Origin: Hymenobacter aerophilus DSM 13606
Lineage (GTDB): Bacteria > Bacteroidota > Bacteroidia > Cytophagales > Hymenobacteraceae
Reading direction: 5' to 3'
Assembly (NCBI RefSeq): GCF_000382225.1
Contig: NZ_KB907801.1
Span: 186,001 to 250,000, forward strand
Length of the DNA stretch: 64,000 nucleotides
Shown: positions 52,074-60,479 of the stretch, in pieces
How positions within the stretch are numbered: position 1 is the stretch's first letter
Layout of the letters: every line of letters begins with the position of its first letter
Program-made: the position numbers and the translations under genes
Notes under the pieces: generated by a model
What the model saw: only the letters and a program-made list of their open reading frames with translations
Database searches by the model: none
Told to the model about the DNA's origin: nothing

Positions 52074-53309
52074 ATGCGCTTATTTCTGTTATGCCTGGCT
52101 CTGGGGCTGGTATTCGGCCTGCCGGGTACCGCCTGGGCCCAGCAGCCCGACACCACCCGAATCCGTCTCGAAAACGTGGATGTTGCGCCCAATGCGGCCG
52201 ACATTTCGGGGTGGCTGCTGCTCGACAAGGACATTCAGACGGAGTTGGAAGGGGCCGTGTACAACCTCTACAACTTTAAGTATGATAAAGCCGAGCGGCA
52301 GTTCCGGAGCCTGCGCCGCCGCTACCCCCAGCACCCGATGCCCTATTTTCTGATGGGCCTCAGCACCTGGTGGAAAATCATGCCCAGCAACATCACCAAC
52401 AAGCAGTACGACAAGGTTTTTCTGGCCTACATGGACACGGCCATTACCAAGGCCGAAAGGCTTTACAAGGCTGATAACAAGAACTACGAAGCCAGCTTTT
52501 TTCTGTCGGCGGCCTACGGATTTTCGGCCCGCCTGAACGCCGAGCGCAGCAACTGGCGCAAGGCGACCGTGGAAAGCAAGCGCGCCCTCAGCTACCTCGA
52601 AAAGAGCCGCGTAGCCAACGGCCTCAGCCCCGAATTCCTGTTCGGCCAGGCCCTCATCAACTACTACGCCCCCTGGATTGCCGACAATTACCCGTTGCTG
52701 CGGCCCATCATGCTGTTTTTCCCGAAGGGCAACAAGCAGCTGGGCCTGCAACAGCTGCGCAACGTGGCCGTCAACGGCTTCTACACCGGGCCCGAGGCCA
52801 AGGTGTTTCTGATGAAAATTCTGCAGAACCAGGAAAACAAGCCCGCCGAAGCCCTGCCCATCGCCCAGCAGATGGCCACGACCTACCCCGACAACGGCTA
52901 TTTCCAGCGCTTCTATGCCCTGATGAGCTACCAGGTGGGCGACCTGCGCGAGTGCGAGCGGGTGAGCCGCGACATTCTGGAAAAAATCAACCGCGGCATG
53001 CCGGGCTACGAGGGCATCAGCGGGCGCTACGCCACGTTTTTCCTGGGTAGTCTGATGCAGAATCAGTACAAGGACCTCGAAAAGGCCCGCGACTACTACC
53101 AGCGCTGCGTGGTGTTCTCCGAAAGCACCGGCGACACCGAGCAGGGCTTCTACATCTACGCCGTGCTCAACCTGGCCCGCATTGCCGTCAAGGAACCCGA
53201 CCCGGCCGCCGCCACCCGCTACTACCAGGAGGTGCTCAAGAAATCGGAGCGCAAATCAGACGCCTACAAAGAAGCCAAAGCTTACCTGCAGAAGAACAAG
53301 AAGAAGTAG
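52074..53309 (+). CDS. periplasmic TPR protein
   Basis: The 411-residue protein has a signal peptide (LFLLCLALGLVFGLPGTAWA) and helical TPR-like repeats across the rest (for example YNFKYDKAERQFRSLRRRYP, YFLMGLSTWWKIMPSN, FQRFYALMSYQVGDLRECER, LEKARDYYQRCVVFSESTGD). The C-terminus is lysine-rich (LKKSERKSDAYKEAKAYLQK). A scaffolding role in the envelope is likely; no partner is evident. Confidence 0.75.
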   Translation: MRLFLLCLALGLVFGLPGTAWAQQPDTTRIRLENVDVAPNAADISGWLLLDKDIQTELEGAVYNLYNFKYDKAERQFRSLRRRYPQHPMPYFLMGLSTWWKIMPSNITNKQYDKVFLAYMDTAITKAERLYKADNKNYEASFFLSAAYGFSARLNAERSNWRKATVESKRALSYLEKSRVANGLSPEFLFGQALINYYAPWIADNYPLLRPIMLFFPKGNKQLGLQQLRNVAVNGFYTGPEAKVFLMKILQNQENKPAEALPIAQQMATTYPDNGYFQRFYALMSYQVGDLRECERVSRDILEKINRGMPGYEGISGRYATFFLGSLMQNQYKDLEKARDYYQRCVVFSESTGDTEQGFYIYAVLNLARIAVKEPDPAAATRYYQEVLKKSERKSDAYKEAKAYLQKNKKK

Positions 53310-53339
53310 GGGAGAAGTGGGGGGGGGTAGAAGCGAGAA

Positions 53340-53478
53340 AAAGAACGGGTCATTCTGAGTGGAGCGGAGCGCAGTCGAAGAATCTCGCGTGTAATAGTAA
53401 TCCTATTATCAGGAGCTACTTTGGCACGCGAGATTCTTCGACTGCGGCTCCGCCTTCGCTCTGAATGCCACGTTCTTT
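53340..53478. repeat. palindromic repeat, gaatctcgcgtg family (copy 1)
   Basis: The arms cattctgagtggagcgg, gcagtcgaagaatctcgcgtg and their complements enclose a loop containing taatcctattatcagg. The outer ends (aaagaacg and cgttcttt) extend the stem. It lies between the TPR gene and the convergent scramblase-like gene. Copy 2 lies at 62538-62638. Confidence 0.88.
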
Positions 53479-53496
53479 ATTTCTAACCACGCACAC

Positions 53497-54081
53497 TTAC
53501 TGCTCCTTGTACACCGTATCGATGGCGAGGCCGGCGGCCAGTAGTAGCACGTTGGAGGCAGCCTGCTGCTCGCCCATATCGTGGATGGAAATCAGGTAGT
53601 TGTCGGCGGTGGTGAACAGTTCGCGGCCCAGGCCGGCCCACTTCTTCGTAACGAGGCCGATTTCCTGACCCGAAGCGCTGAGGAATTTGAAGTCCCAGCC
53701 TTTCCAGTTGCCCTTCACCTCGGCTACCAGCGCATCCTGCGGCGAATACACATCGAAGCCGCCGCCCAGCGTGAACAGCTTGCTTTTGAAGTAGCCCACG
53801 GCTTGGTTCTGCGCGTCGTACACGAACACTTTCGAGCGCAGAAACGTCCAGCCGCGCTCGATGCGGAACAGGGGCATGGCCTCGGGCTGCTCGCGCACGG
53901 CAATCGAAACGGGCAGCATGCGCTTGCTGACCACCAGTCGCAGAGCCAGCAGCCAGCCCGGCGTGGCCTCGGTGGCGTAGCCCAGCTGCTGCTGGGTTTC
54001 GGGGTCGAGGATGTCGTAGGTGTCCTTGAGCTTGAACACGCCCGCATGTTCGCGGATAAAGTAGCTTCGTTTGGAAAGCAT
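53497..54081 (-). CDS. phospholipid scramblase/LURP-one-like protein
   Basis: The 194-residue protein starts MLSKRSYFIREHAGVFKLKD, with TYDILDPETQQQLGYATEA and KGWDFKFLSASGQEIGLVTK further on. The closed 12-strand barrel and final hydrophobic helix (ASNVLLLAAGLAIDTVY) fit the scramblase/LURP-one superfamily. ATG at 54081 is chosen. The role in bacteria is unclear; membrane association through the last helix is plausible. Confidence 0.7.
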   Translation of the reverse strand: MLSKRSYFIREHAGVFKLKDTYDILDPETQQQLGYATEATPGWLLALRLVVSKRMLPVSIAVREQPEAMPLFRIERGWTFLRSKVFVYDAQNQAVGYFKSKLFTLGGGFDVYSPQDALVAEVKGNWKGWDFKFLSASGQEIGLVTKKWAGLGRELFTTADNYLISIHDMGEQQAASNVLLLAAGLAIDTVYKEQ

Positions 54082-54317
54082 AAAATGGATGGGGAAAAGA
54101 AGGAAGGGGGTGAATGGCAGAACGACACGCCGGAAGCTTGCGCCGGTCCCGGCGTAATGCTGGGTTGGCGCCCTGCGGGTGCAAGCTAGCTTTTTGGCGC
54201 TACTGCCGGGCCCCGCCGCCGCGCCGCTGTCGAACAATCGGCTAACGTTTTGGGTATGAACAGCCAGCGGGCCGGCACCGGGCCGCATGCTTTTCCACTG
54301 TTTCTACCGCAATTCGT

Positions 54318-55766
54318 ATGGTTTCTGCCCCCACTGCTTCCACCGCCACTGCTGCCTCTCCACTCGCCATCCCCGAGCTGTTCGCCCGCCAGCAGGGCCG
54401 CGCCGAGGCCCTGCGCCGCGAGGCCGTGAGCAGCCGCGCCGCCCGCCTGCGCCGCCTCGATACCTGGCTGACCGACTACCGCGAGGCCATCCAGCAGGCC
54501 CTGTACACCGATTTCCGCAAGCCCGCCGTCGAAACCGACGTCACCGAAATCTGGTCGTCGCAGACGGAGCTGCGCCACACGCTGCGCCACCTCGAAAAGT
54601 GGGCCGCGCCGCGCCGGGTGGGCACGCCGCTGGCCCTGGTGGGCACCCACGGCTGGGTGCAGAACGAGCCCAAGGGCGTTACGCTGATTATTGCGCCCTG
54701 GAACTACCCGTTTTATCTGGCCATCGACCCGCTGATTTCGGCGCTGGCCGCCGGCAACACCGCCATCATCAAGCCCTCGGAGATGACGCCCGCCGTGGCC
54801 GCGCTGCTGGCCCGCATGTGCCGCGAGCTTTTCGATGAGGCCGAGGTGGCCGTGGTGGAAGGCGACAAGGAGGTGGCCACCGAGCTGCTGAAACTGCCCT
54901 TCGACCACATTTTCTTTACGGGCAGCCCGCAGGTGGGCAAAATTGTGATGCGCGCCGCCGCCGAGCACCTCACCAGCGTAACGCTGGAGCTGGGCGGCAA
55001 AAGCCCGGCCGTCGTCGACCAGACCGCCAACCTGCGCGACGCGGCCGAGAAAATCATCTGGGGCAAGGGTGTAAACGCCGGCCAGACCTGCGTGGCGCCC
55101 GATTACGTGCTGGTGCACGAGGCCGTGCGCGACGAGCTGGTGGCCGAAATGCGCGCCGCCACCCAGCGCTTCTACTCGCCCGAAGGCCAGCTCATCAGCG
55201 AGTCCGACTCGTATGCCCGCCTCGTAAACGACCACCATTTCGGGCGCGTGGCCGGCCTGCTCGAAGACGCCCGCGCCCACGGCACCGAAGTCGCTTTCGG
55301 CGGCACCACCGACGCCGCCCAGCGCTTCATCGAGCCCACCGTATTGCTCGACCCGCCCGCCGACAGCCGCGTGATGCAGGAGGAAATTTTCGGGCCGCTA
55401 TTACCGGTGAGCAGCTTCAATAGTCTTTCGGCGGCCGTAGATGCCGTGAATGCCCACCCCAAGCCGCTGGCGCTGTACGTGTTCACCCAGGACCAGGAAA
55501 ACCAGCGCTACCTGCTCCAGAACATCCCGGCCGGCGGCGCCTGCGTCAACGAAACCATTCTGCACCTGGCCCACCCCGAGCTGCCGTTCGGCGGCTTCGG
55601 CAACAGCGGCCTCGGCCGCTGCCACGGCCACGCGGGCTTCCTGGCGTTCAGCAACGAAAAATCGGTGCTCAAGCAGCGCGTAGGCCTCACTGCCCTCAAG
55701 CCTCTCTACCCTCCCTACACCGCCTCAGTCAAGAAGATGGTGAACCTGTTGCTACGCTGGCTGTAG
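54318..55766 (+). CDS. aldehyde dehydrogenase, class 3 (fatty-aldehyde) type
   Basis: It oxidises aldehydes to acids with NAD(P). The 482-residue protein has IIAPWNYPFYLAIDPLISAL, the catalytic Glu in LELGGKSPAVV and the nucleophile Cys in NAGQTCVAPDY, with GGFGNSGLGRCHGHAGF near the end. The short length and a hydrophobic C-terminus (VKKMVNLLLRW) fit the ALDH3 group, which handles medium- and long-chain aldehydes. It stands just before a long-chain-alcohol-oxidase-like gene. An inverted repeat lies between them. Confidence 0.88.
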   Translation: MVSAPTASTATAASPLAIPELFARQQGRAEALRREAVSSRAARLRRLDTWLTDYREAIQQALYTDFRKPAVETDVTEIWSSQTELRHTLRHLEKWAAPRRVGTPLALVGTHGWVQNEPKGVTLIIAPWNYPFYLAIDPLISALAAGNTAIIKPSEMTPAVAALLARMCRELFDEAEVAVVEGDKEVATELLKLPFDHIFFTGSPQVGKIVMRAAAEHLTSVTLELGGKSPAVVDQTANLRDAAEKIIWGKGVNAGQTCVAPDYVLVHEAVRDELVAEMRAATQRFYSPEGQLISESDSYARLVNDHHFGRVAGLLEDARAHGTEVAFGGTTDAAQRFIEPTVLLDPPADSRVMQEEIFGPLLPVSSFNSLSAAVDAVNAHPKPLALYVFTQDQENQRYLLQNIPAGGACVNETILHLAHPELPFGGFGNSGLGRCHGHAGFLAFSNEKSVLKQRVGLTALKPLYPPYTASVKKMVNLLLRWL

Positions 55767-55771
55767 CGGCT

Positions 55772-55895
55772 GGAGGTGAGCTAGTGAAATGGTGAGGTGG
55801 TGAGTTTGACGTTCAAGAAGCCTGGCAGCGTAGGTCGCGCAATAAGGCTCCTTGAACATCAAACTCACCATCTCACCATTTCACTAGCTCACCTT
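55772..55895. repeat. inverted repeat of the GGTGAAATGGTGAG family (copy 3)
   Basis: The left arm (55772-55819, gctagtgaaatggtgagg) and right arm (55847-55895, catttcactagctcacct) pair over more than 45 bp with few mismatches. It starts 5 bp after the ALDH stop codon. Confidence 0.88.
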
Positions 55896-55987
55896 ATAGT
55901 ATGCAAGCCGAGCAGTTTCCGGAAAAAATACCGACCTTTTAGGGCCTGCTTTCCGGTGGGTTTTGCCGACTGAATTCTCGCCCTGCC

Positions 55988-58012
55988 ATGCAGTTCACCG
56001 AAGCCCAGCGCGCCACCCTGCGCGCCCTTGCTGATACGTTCATTCCGGCCATGGCCCCGCCTGCCGGCGCCGCTGATGCCGGATACTGGGCCCGCCGCGG
56101 CTCCGAGGGAATCGATTTAGACAAGCTGGCCGAGGCTATTTCGGCGCAGCCGGCCGGGGCGCAGCAGGAGTTCGGGCAGCTGCTGCGGCTGCTCGATTCG
56201 CCCGCGCTGGGCCTGACGTGGTTTGGGGCGCTGAAACCGTTTGTGCGACTCGATGCCGGGCAGCGTGAGAAGCTGCTGCAGAGCTGGGCCACCTCGCAGC
56301 TGCCGCAGCTGCGCAAGGGGTTTCAGGCGCTGCGCAAGCTGTGCGTGTTTCTGTACTACGGCGGCTCGCAACCCGAAACGGCCCATCTGGTGTGGGAGGC
56401 CATCGGCTACGCCGGCCCCCAGGTGCCGGCCGAAACCGTGGCGCCCGACCCCGCCGCCCGCCCGCTCCAGACGCTGCAACCCACCCACGATACCACCTAC
56501 GACTGCGACGTGCTGGTGATTGGCTCGGGGGCCGGCGGCGGGGTGGTAGCCGGCGAGCTGGCCGCCGCCGGCCACGATGTACTGGTGCTCGAAAAGGGCC
56601 CCTACTTCCACGGCACCGATTTTTCGCAGCGCGAAGTAGACATGCTGGGCCAGCTCTACGACGCCCGCGGCACGCTGGGCACCCAGGATGGCGGCGTGGC
56701 CCTGCTGGCCGGCTCCTGCCTGGGCGGCGGCACCACCGTCAACTGGGCCGGCGCCTTCCGCACGCCCGATTACGTGCTGCAGGAGTGGGCCCGCGAGCAT
56801 CAGGTGCCGCATTTCACGTCGATGGAGTTCAAGCAGAGCCTCGACGCGGTGAGCCGCACGCTGGGCGTAAACATCGACTACGCCCGCCACAACGGCCAGA
56901 ACCAGGCCCTGCTCGACGGCTCGCGCCAGCTGGGGCAGGAGGTGAAACTGATTCCGCGCAACGAAAAACACCCCGCCGACTGCGACGAGGCGCATTTTGC
57001 CGGTATGGGCTACAGCTGTTTCGGCGACCGGCACGGCGTGAAGCAGGGTACGCTCAACACCTACCTGCAAACCGCCTTCGAGCACGGAGCCCGGCTGCTG
57101 TGCGACACCGAAGTAGCGCGCGTAACCGTGGCCCGGGGCCAGGCCACCGGCGCTGAGGCCACCTACACCGGCCCCGATGGCCGGCCGGTGCGCGTGACGG
57201 TGCGGGCCAGGCGGGTGGTGGTGGCGGGCGGGGCCATCCAGACGCCGGCGCTGCTGCTGCGCAGCGGCCTGCGCCACCCGCACCTGGGCCAGCACCTGCA
57301 TCTGCACCCTACGGTGGTGGTTTCGGGCATCTATCCGCAGCGGATGAACTCCTGGCACGGGCCCATGATGTCGGTAGTGAACGACGGCTTTACGATGCTC
57401 GACGGCACCAACTTCGGCGCCAAAATTGAAACGCCACCTGCCCACCCCGGCCTGATGAGCATGGTGATGCCCTGGCTGTCGGGCGGCCAGCACAAGGCGC
57501 TGATGCACGAGGCGGCGCACATGGGCTCGTTCATCGTGCTCACCCGCGACCGGGACGGCGGCCGGGTTTCCGTCGATAAAAACGGCCAGCCCCTCATCGA
57601 CTACGCCCTCAGCGACTTCGACCGCCACAACATGCTGCGCGGGGTGCGGGCGGCGGCCGAAATACAGGTGGCCGCCGGGGCCCGCACGGTGCTGCTGCCC
57701 CACGGCACGCTGCCGCTGCTGCACGCCGAAAACGGCCGCCTGCTCAACCCCGAGGTGCTCGACGGGCTGCCCGGCCTGAGCTGGAAAGCCAACCAGTTCG
57801 GCCTCTACAGCGCCCACCAGATGAGTACCTGCCGCATGGGCGGCGACCGGGCCACGCACCCGGCCAGCCCCGCCGGCGAGCTATACGAAGTGAAGAACCT
57901 GTTTGTGGCCGATGGCTCGGCTTTTCCGGCCTGCAGCGGCGTGAATCCCATGCTCACGATTATGGCCCTGGCCCACTACACGGCCCAGCAGCTCAAAGCC
58001 ACTAACCCCTGA
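55988..58012 (+). CDS. GMC oxidoreductase, long-chain alcohol oxidase-like
   Basis: A flavin enzyme of 674 residues. An N-terminal helical domain (about residues 1-165, QRATLRALADTFIPAM) precedes the FAD-binding fold CDVLVIGSGAGGGVVAGELA (about residue 175), GSCLGGGTTVNWAG, and the C-terminal SAHQMSTCRMGGDR with VADGSAFPACSGVNP. This arrangement resembles long-chain fatty alcohol oxidases of plants and yeasts more than glucose or choline enzymes. With the aldehyde dehydrogenase it could turn fatty alcohols into fatty acids. The substrate is inferred. Confidence 0.8.
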   Translation: MQFTEAQRATLRALADTFIPAMAPPAGAADAGYWARRGSEGIDLDKLAEAISAQPAGAQQEFGQLLRLLDSPALGLTWFGALKPFVRLDAGQREKLLQSWATSQLPQLRKGFQALRKLCVFLYYGGSQPETAHLVWEAIGYAGPQVPAETVAPDPAARPLQTLQPTHDTTYDCDVLVIGSGAGGGVVAGELAAAGHDVLVLEKGPYFHGTDFSQREVDMLGQLYDARGTLGTQDGGVALLAGSCLGGGTTVNWAGAFRTPDYVLQEWAREHQVPHFTSMEFKQSLDAVSRTLGVNIDYARHNGQNQALLDGSRQLGQEVKLIPRNEKHPADCDEAHFAGMGYSCFGDRHGVKQGTLNTYLQTAFEHGARLLCDTEVARVTVARGQATGAEATYTGPDGRPVRVTVRARRVVVAGGAIQTPALLLRSGLRHPHLGQHLHLHPTVVVSGIYPQRMNSWHGPMMSVVNDGFTMLDGTNFGAKIETPPAHPGLMSMVMPWLSGGQHKALMHEAAHMGSFIVLTRDRDGGRVSVDKNGQPLIDYALSDFDRHNMLRGVRAAAEIQVAAGARTVLLPHGTLPLLHAENGRLLNPEVLDGLPGLSWKANQFGLYSAHQMSTCRMGGDRATHPASPAGELYEVKNLFVADGSAFPACSGVNPMLTIMALAHYTAQQLKATNP

Positions 58013-58072
58013 AATCAGCCTTGCCGGGGCTTTTCGCGTAGGTAGGTTTTTTGCCACCTGAACCCCGCTCTT

Positions 58073-58510
58073 ATGACCTTCCGTACTCCTTTGGCGCTGA
58101 TGCTGGCCGCCGGGCTGCTAAGCGGCGCCTGTGCCCGCCGGTCGGTGGCCCCCGCTACCAGCAGCGCGGCCCCGGCCAAAACGGGCCGCGAGGTGCGGGC
58201 CGAAGCCCGGGCCGTAGCCGCCGCCCCGCCCGCCGCCCGCGACCTGACCGACGTGCTGACCGAGCAGCTGGCCCTGACCGACGAGCAGCGCAGCAACGTC
58301 CGGCAGATTTTTACCAGCACCGTTAAACAGGCCCGGGAGGCCCAGGAACGCCTTAAAGGCAACCGGCCGGCGCTGGTGGCCGAGCTCAAAACCATCAACG
58401 CCTCCTCCGACCGGGAACTGCAGCAGGTGCTCAGCCCCGAGCAGTACCAGCAGCTGAAGGCCAAGCAGAAGCAGGTGCAGGAGCAGATGCGGGCCCGCAA
58501 GGCGCAGTAG
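58073..58510 (+). CDS. hypothetical lipoprotein, Spy/CpxP-like layout
   Basis: The 145-residue protein has a lipoprotein signal (LALMLAAGLLSGAC), an Ala-rich linker and a helical C-terminal part with LTDEQRSNVRQIFTSTVKQA and LSPEQYQQLKAKQKQVQEQM. The helix pattern with LTxEQ and LxPEQ motifs resembles Spy/CpxP-type periplasmic proteins. The function is not established. It ends 20 bp before a putative promoter. Confidence 0.65.
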   Translation: MTFRTPLALMLAAGLLSGACARRSVAPATSSAAPAKTGREVRAEARAVAAAPPAARDLTDVLTEQLALTDEQRSNVRQIFTSTVKQAREAQERLKGNRPALVAELKTINASSDRELQQVLSPEQYQQLKAKQKQVQEQMRARKAQ

Positions 58511-58529
58511 CCAACCCGGCCCGATTGTG

Positions 58530-58537
58530 CACCTTTG
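58530..58537 (+). promoter_or_regulatory. putative -7 box CACCTTTG
   Basis: One base from TAnnTTTG, 28 bp before ATG at 58565. It favours 58565 as the start over 58535, which would lie inside the box. Confidence 0.5.
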
Positions 58538-58564
58538 CCGCCTCGCTTTTACCCTCCGCTTCCT

Positions 58565-59086
58565 ATGCCTGCCCCCTTCGTCCGAACGCCCGAAACCATC
58601 CACCGCATCCGGTTCCAGGACTGCGACATGCTGGGCCACCTCAACAACGCCCGCTACCTCGACTACTTTCTCAATGCCCGCGAGGAGCACGCCCTGCAGC
58701 ACTACGCCCTGAATCTGGGCCAACTGGCGCAGGAGCTGAGCGCGGGCTGGGTGATTACCAAGCACCACCTGGCCTACCTGCGGCCCGCCCGCCACGCCGA
58801 AACCGTGCGCATCCGCACCCAGCTCATTCATTTCGACAACTCCAGCCTGGTAGTGGAAATGCAGATGCTACGCGAGGACGGCCTGCAACTCAAGGCCCTA
58901 CTGTGGTCGGAAATGGCGTTTGTACGCCTGCCCGGCGGCACCCGCACTGAGCACTCCGATGCCCTGATGGACCTGCTCGAAGGGCTCGATGTGGAGGAAG
59001 TCGATTACGACCCCGATGGATTTGATGAACGGGTGCGCGAGCTGCGCAAACACTTCAAAAAGGCCCGCAAAGGCGAAGACGACTAG
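58565..59086 (+). CDS. acyl-CoA thioesterase, hotdog fold
   Basis: The 173-residue protein has the hotdog active-site helix FQDCDMLGHLNNARYLDYFL (4HBT family, D and HLNN), a strand pattern through AETVRIRTQLIHFDNSSLVV and a short helical C-terminal extension (VRELRKHFKKARKGEDD). It probably cleaves acyl-CoA; chain length is unknown. It is separated from the lipoprotein gene by 55 bp. Confidence 0.85.
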   Translation: MPAPFVRTPETIHRIRFQDCDMLGHLNNARYLDYFLNAREEHALQHYALNLGQLAQELSAGWVITKHHLAYLRPARHAETVRIRTQLIHFDNSSLVVEMQMLREDGLQLKALLWSEMAFVRLPGGTRTEHSDALMDLLEGLDVEEVDYDPDGFDERVRELRKHFKKARKGEDD

Positions 59087-59151
59087 GCGCCCCGGCCGGG
59101 CCGATGCCAAAATCCTGCCCAACCCCCGGCCGTTTCCGCCGTTAAAGAAGA

Positions 59152-59182
59152 ACCGAAAGCGCCCGGCGCTTTCGGTTTTTTT
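59152..59182 (+). terminator. terminator after the thioesterase gene
   Basis: The stem accgaaagcgcc pairs with ggcgctttcggt, followed by ttttttt. Confidence 0.92.
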
Positions 59183-59209
59183 ATTCATTTACCTTACCCC
59201 CGATTTACG

Positions 59210-59767
59210 ATGAGCATTCTTGGAAGCGACGCCCTGAAGGGCAAAAAAATAGCCATTATTGCCACCGACGGCTTTGAGCAGTCGGAGCTGGAAAAGCCCA
59301 AAAAGTACCTGGAAGGCGAAGGCGCCTCCACCGACGTTATCTCGTTGAAAAGCGGGTCGATTAAGGGCTGGGACGAGAAAGACTGGGGCGACAAAGTGGA
59401 CGTGGACAAAGTAATCGGCGACGTGAAAGTGGCCGACTACGATGCCCTGGTGCTGCCCGGCGGCCAGATGAACCCCGACGTGCTGCGCACCAAGCCCGAG
59501 GTGGTCAGCTTTATAGGCGAGTTCGTGCGCTCGGGCAAGCCCGTGGCCGCCATCTGCCACGGCCCCTGGACGCTGATTGAGGCCGACGTAGTGCGCGGCA
59601 AGAACCTGACCAGCTGGCCCAGCCTCCAGACCGACATCAAAAACGCCGGCGGCAACTGGACCGATGAAACGGTGGTAGTCGATGGAAACCTCATTACCAG
59701 CCGCAACCCCCAGGACATTCCCAACTTCAACGAGAAGATCAAGGAAGCCTTGGTAGGCAAAAAGTAA
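59210..59767 (+). CDS. DJ-1/PfpI family protein
   Basis: The 185-residue protein has the DJ-1/PfpI fold with IIATDGFEQSELEKPKKYLE, the nucleophile elbow AAICHGPWTLIEA (Cys) and ALVLPGGQMNPDVLR. Members of this YhbO/PfpI-type group protect against stress or act as glyoxalases and deglycases; which applies here is unknown. It has no signal peptide. A long palindrome follows 15 bp after the stop. Confidence 0.88.
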   Translation: MSILGSDALKGKKIAIIATDGFEQSELEKPKKYLEGEGASTDVISLKSGSIKGWDEKDWGDKVDVDKVIGDVKVADYDALVLPGGQMNPDVLRTKPEVVSFIGEFVRSGKPVAAICHGPWTLIEADVVRGKNLTSWPSLQTDIKNAGGNWTDETVVVDGNLITSRNPQDIPNFNEKIKEALVGKK

Positions 59768-59782
59768 GTCGGTAAACAGGTA

Positions 59783-59905
59783 AAACCGCCTGTCCCGCCC
59801 TGTCATCCTGAGCTTGCGAAGGACCTATACAGAAGGTAATGAATGATATTACTCTCTGTATAGGTCCTTCGCAAGCTCAGGATGACAGGGCGGGACAGGC
59901 GGTTT
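59783..59905. repeat. palindromic repeat, tcatcctgagc family (copy 3), about 50-bp stem
   Basis: The arms pair from aaaccgcctgtcccgccctg inward through tcatcctgagcttgcgaagg to acctatacaga. Relative to copies 1 and 2, the segment gcgcagcgaa is replaced by cttgcgaa in one arm and ttcgcaag in the other, so the changes are compensatory. It lies between convergent genes. Confidence 0.92.
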
Positions 59906-59916
59906 CGTTTGGATTT

Positions 59917-60408
59917 CTACCCACCCAACTGCGCGGCGAACTGATGGTAAACGAAGTAGAAAATCAAGTCGAAAACGAACAGAAATCCGCCCTGCAGCCA
60001 CAGCGAGCGGGCGTAGCCCTCCAAACGCTCGGGCCGCTCAGCGCTGCCGGCGCGGCGGTGCAGCCAGAGGCCGATGAGCAGGTAGCCCACATCGAGCGTG
60101 GCGTTGAGTAGCAGCAGGTTCTCGAAGCTGCGTTGGGCGGCCAGGCTGTCGGCGAGCGAGAGGCCGGCTACGCTATTGGGCTGGGCCCGCAGAATGCCCC
60201 ACACGGCCAGCAGCGTGTTCACCACGTTCCAGGCCACATTCATGAAGTGGAAATGGTGCGCTACGGTGCGAGCGTCGGTGCGCGACACGTAGTAGCCGCT
60301 GATGAGCAGGTTGAGCAGCGCCCAGGCCCCCAGCAGGCCCATGCCGTGCTCGGCCATCAGCTCGCGGGCGTGGTTGAGGGCGGGTAAATCGGCGGCGGAA
60401 AGCGGCAT
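59917..60408 (-). CDS. hypothetical four-helix membrane protein
   Basis: The 163-residue protein has membrane segments around GLLGAWALLNLLISGYYVS, FMNVAWNVVNTLLAVWGIL, LLLLNATLDVGYLLIGLWL and LWLQGGFLFVFDLIFYFVYH. I do not recognise a named family with certainty; a DUF6992-like protein is possible. The function is unknown. Confidence 0.6.
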   Translation of the reverse strand: MPLSAADLPALNHARELMAEHGMGLLGAWALLNLLISGYYVSRTDARTVAHHFHFMNVAWNVVNTLLAVWGILRAQPNSVAGLSLADSLAAQRSFENLLLLNATLDVGYLLIGLWLHRRAGSAERPERLEGYARSLWLQGGFLFVFDLIFYFVYHQFAAQLGG

Positions 60409-60429
60409 ATAAGCAGGATAGATAAACGC

Positions 60430-60458
60430 AAAAAAGGAAGCCCGCAGGCTTCCTTTTT
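60430..60458 (-). terminator. terminator after the beta-barrel gene
   Basis: aaaaaggaagcc pairs with ggcttccttttt around cgca; T-rich on both strands. It lies between the beta-barrel gene and the next minus-strand gene. Confidence 0.9.
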
Positions 60459-60479
60459 GTTTATGAATGTACCAGCCGC

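Noticed and set aside
56117..57859. Minus-strand frame opposite the GMC gene
   Set aside because: Shadow of a gene with clear FAD-binding motifs.
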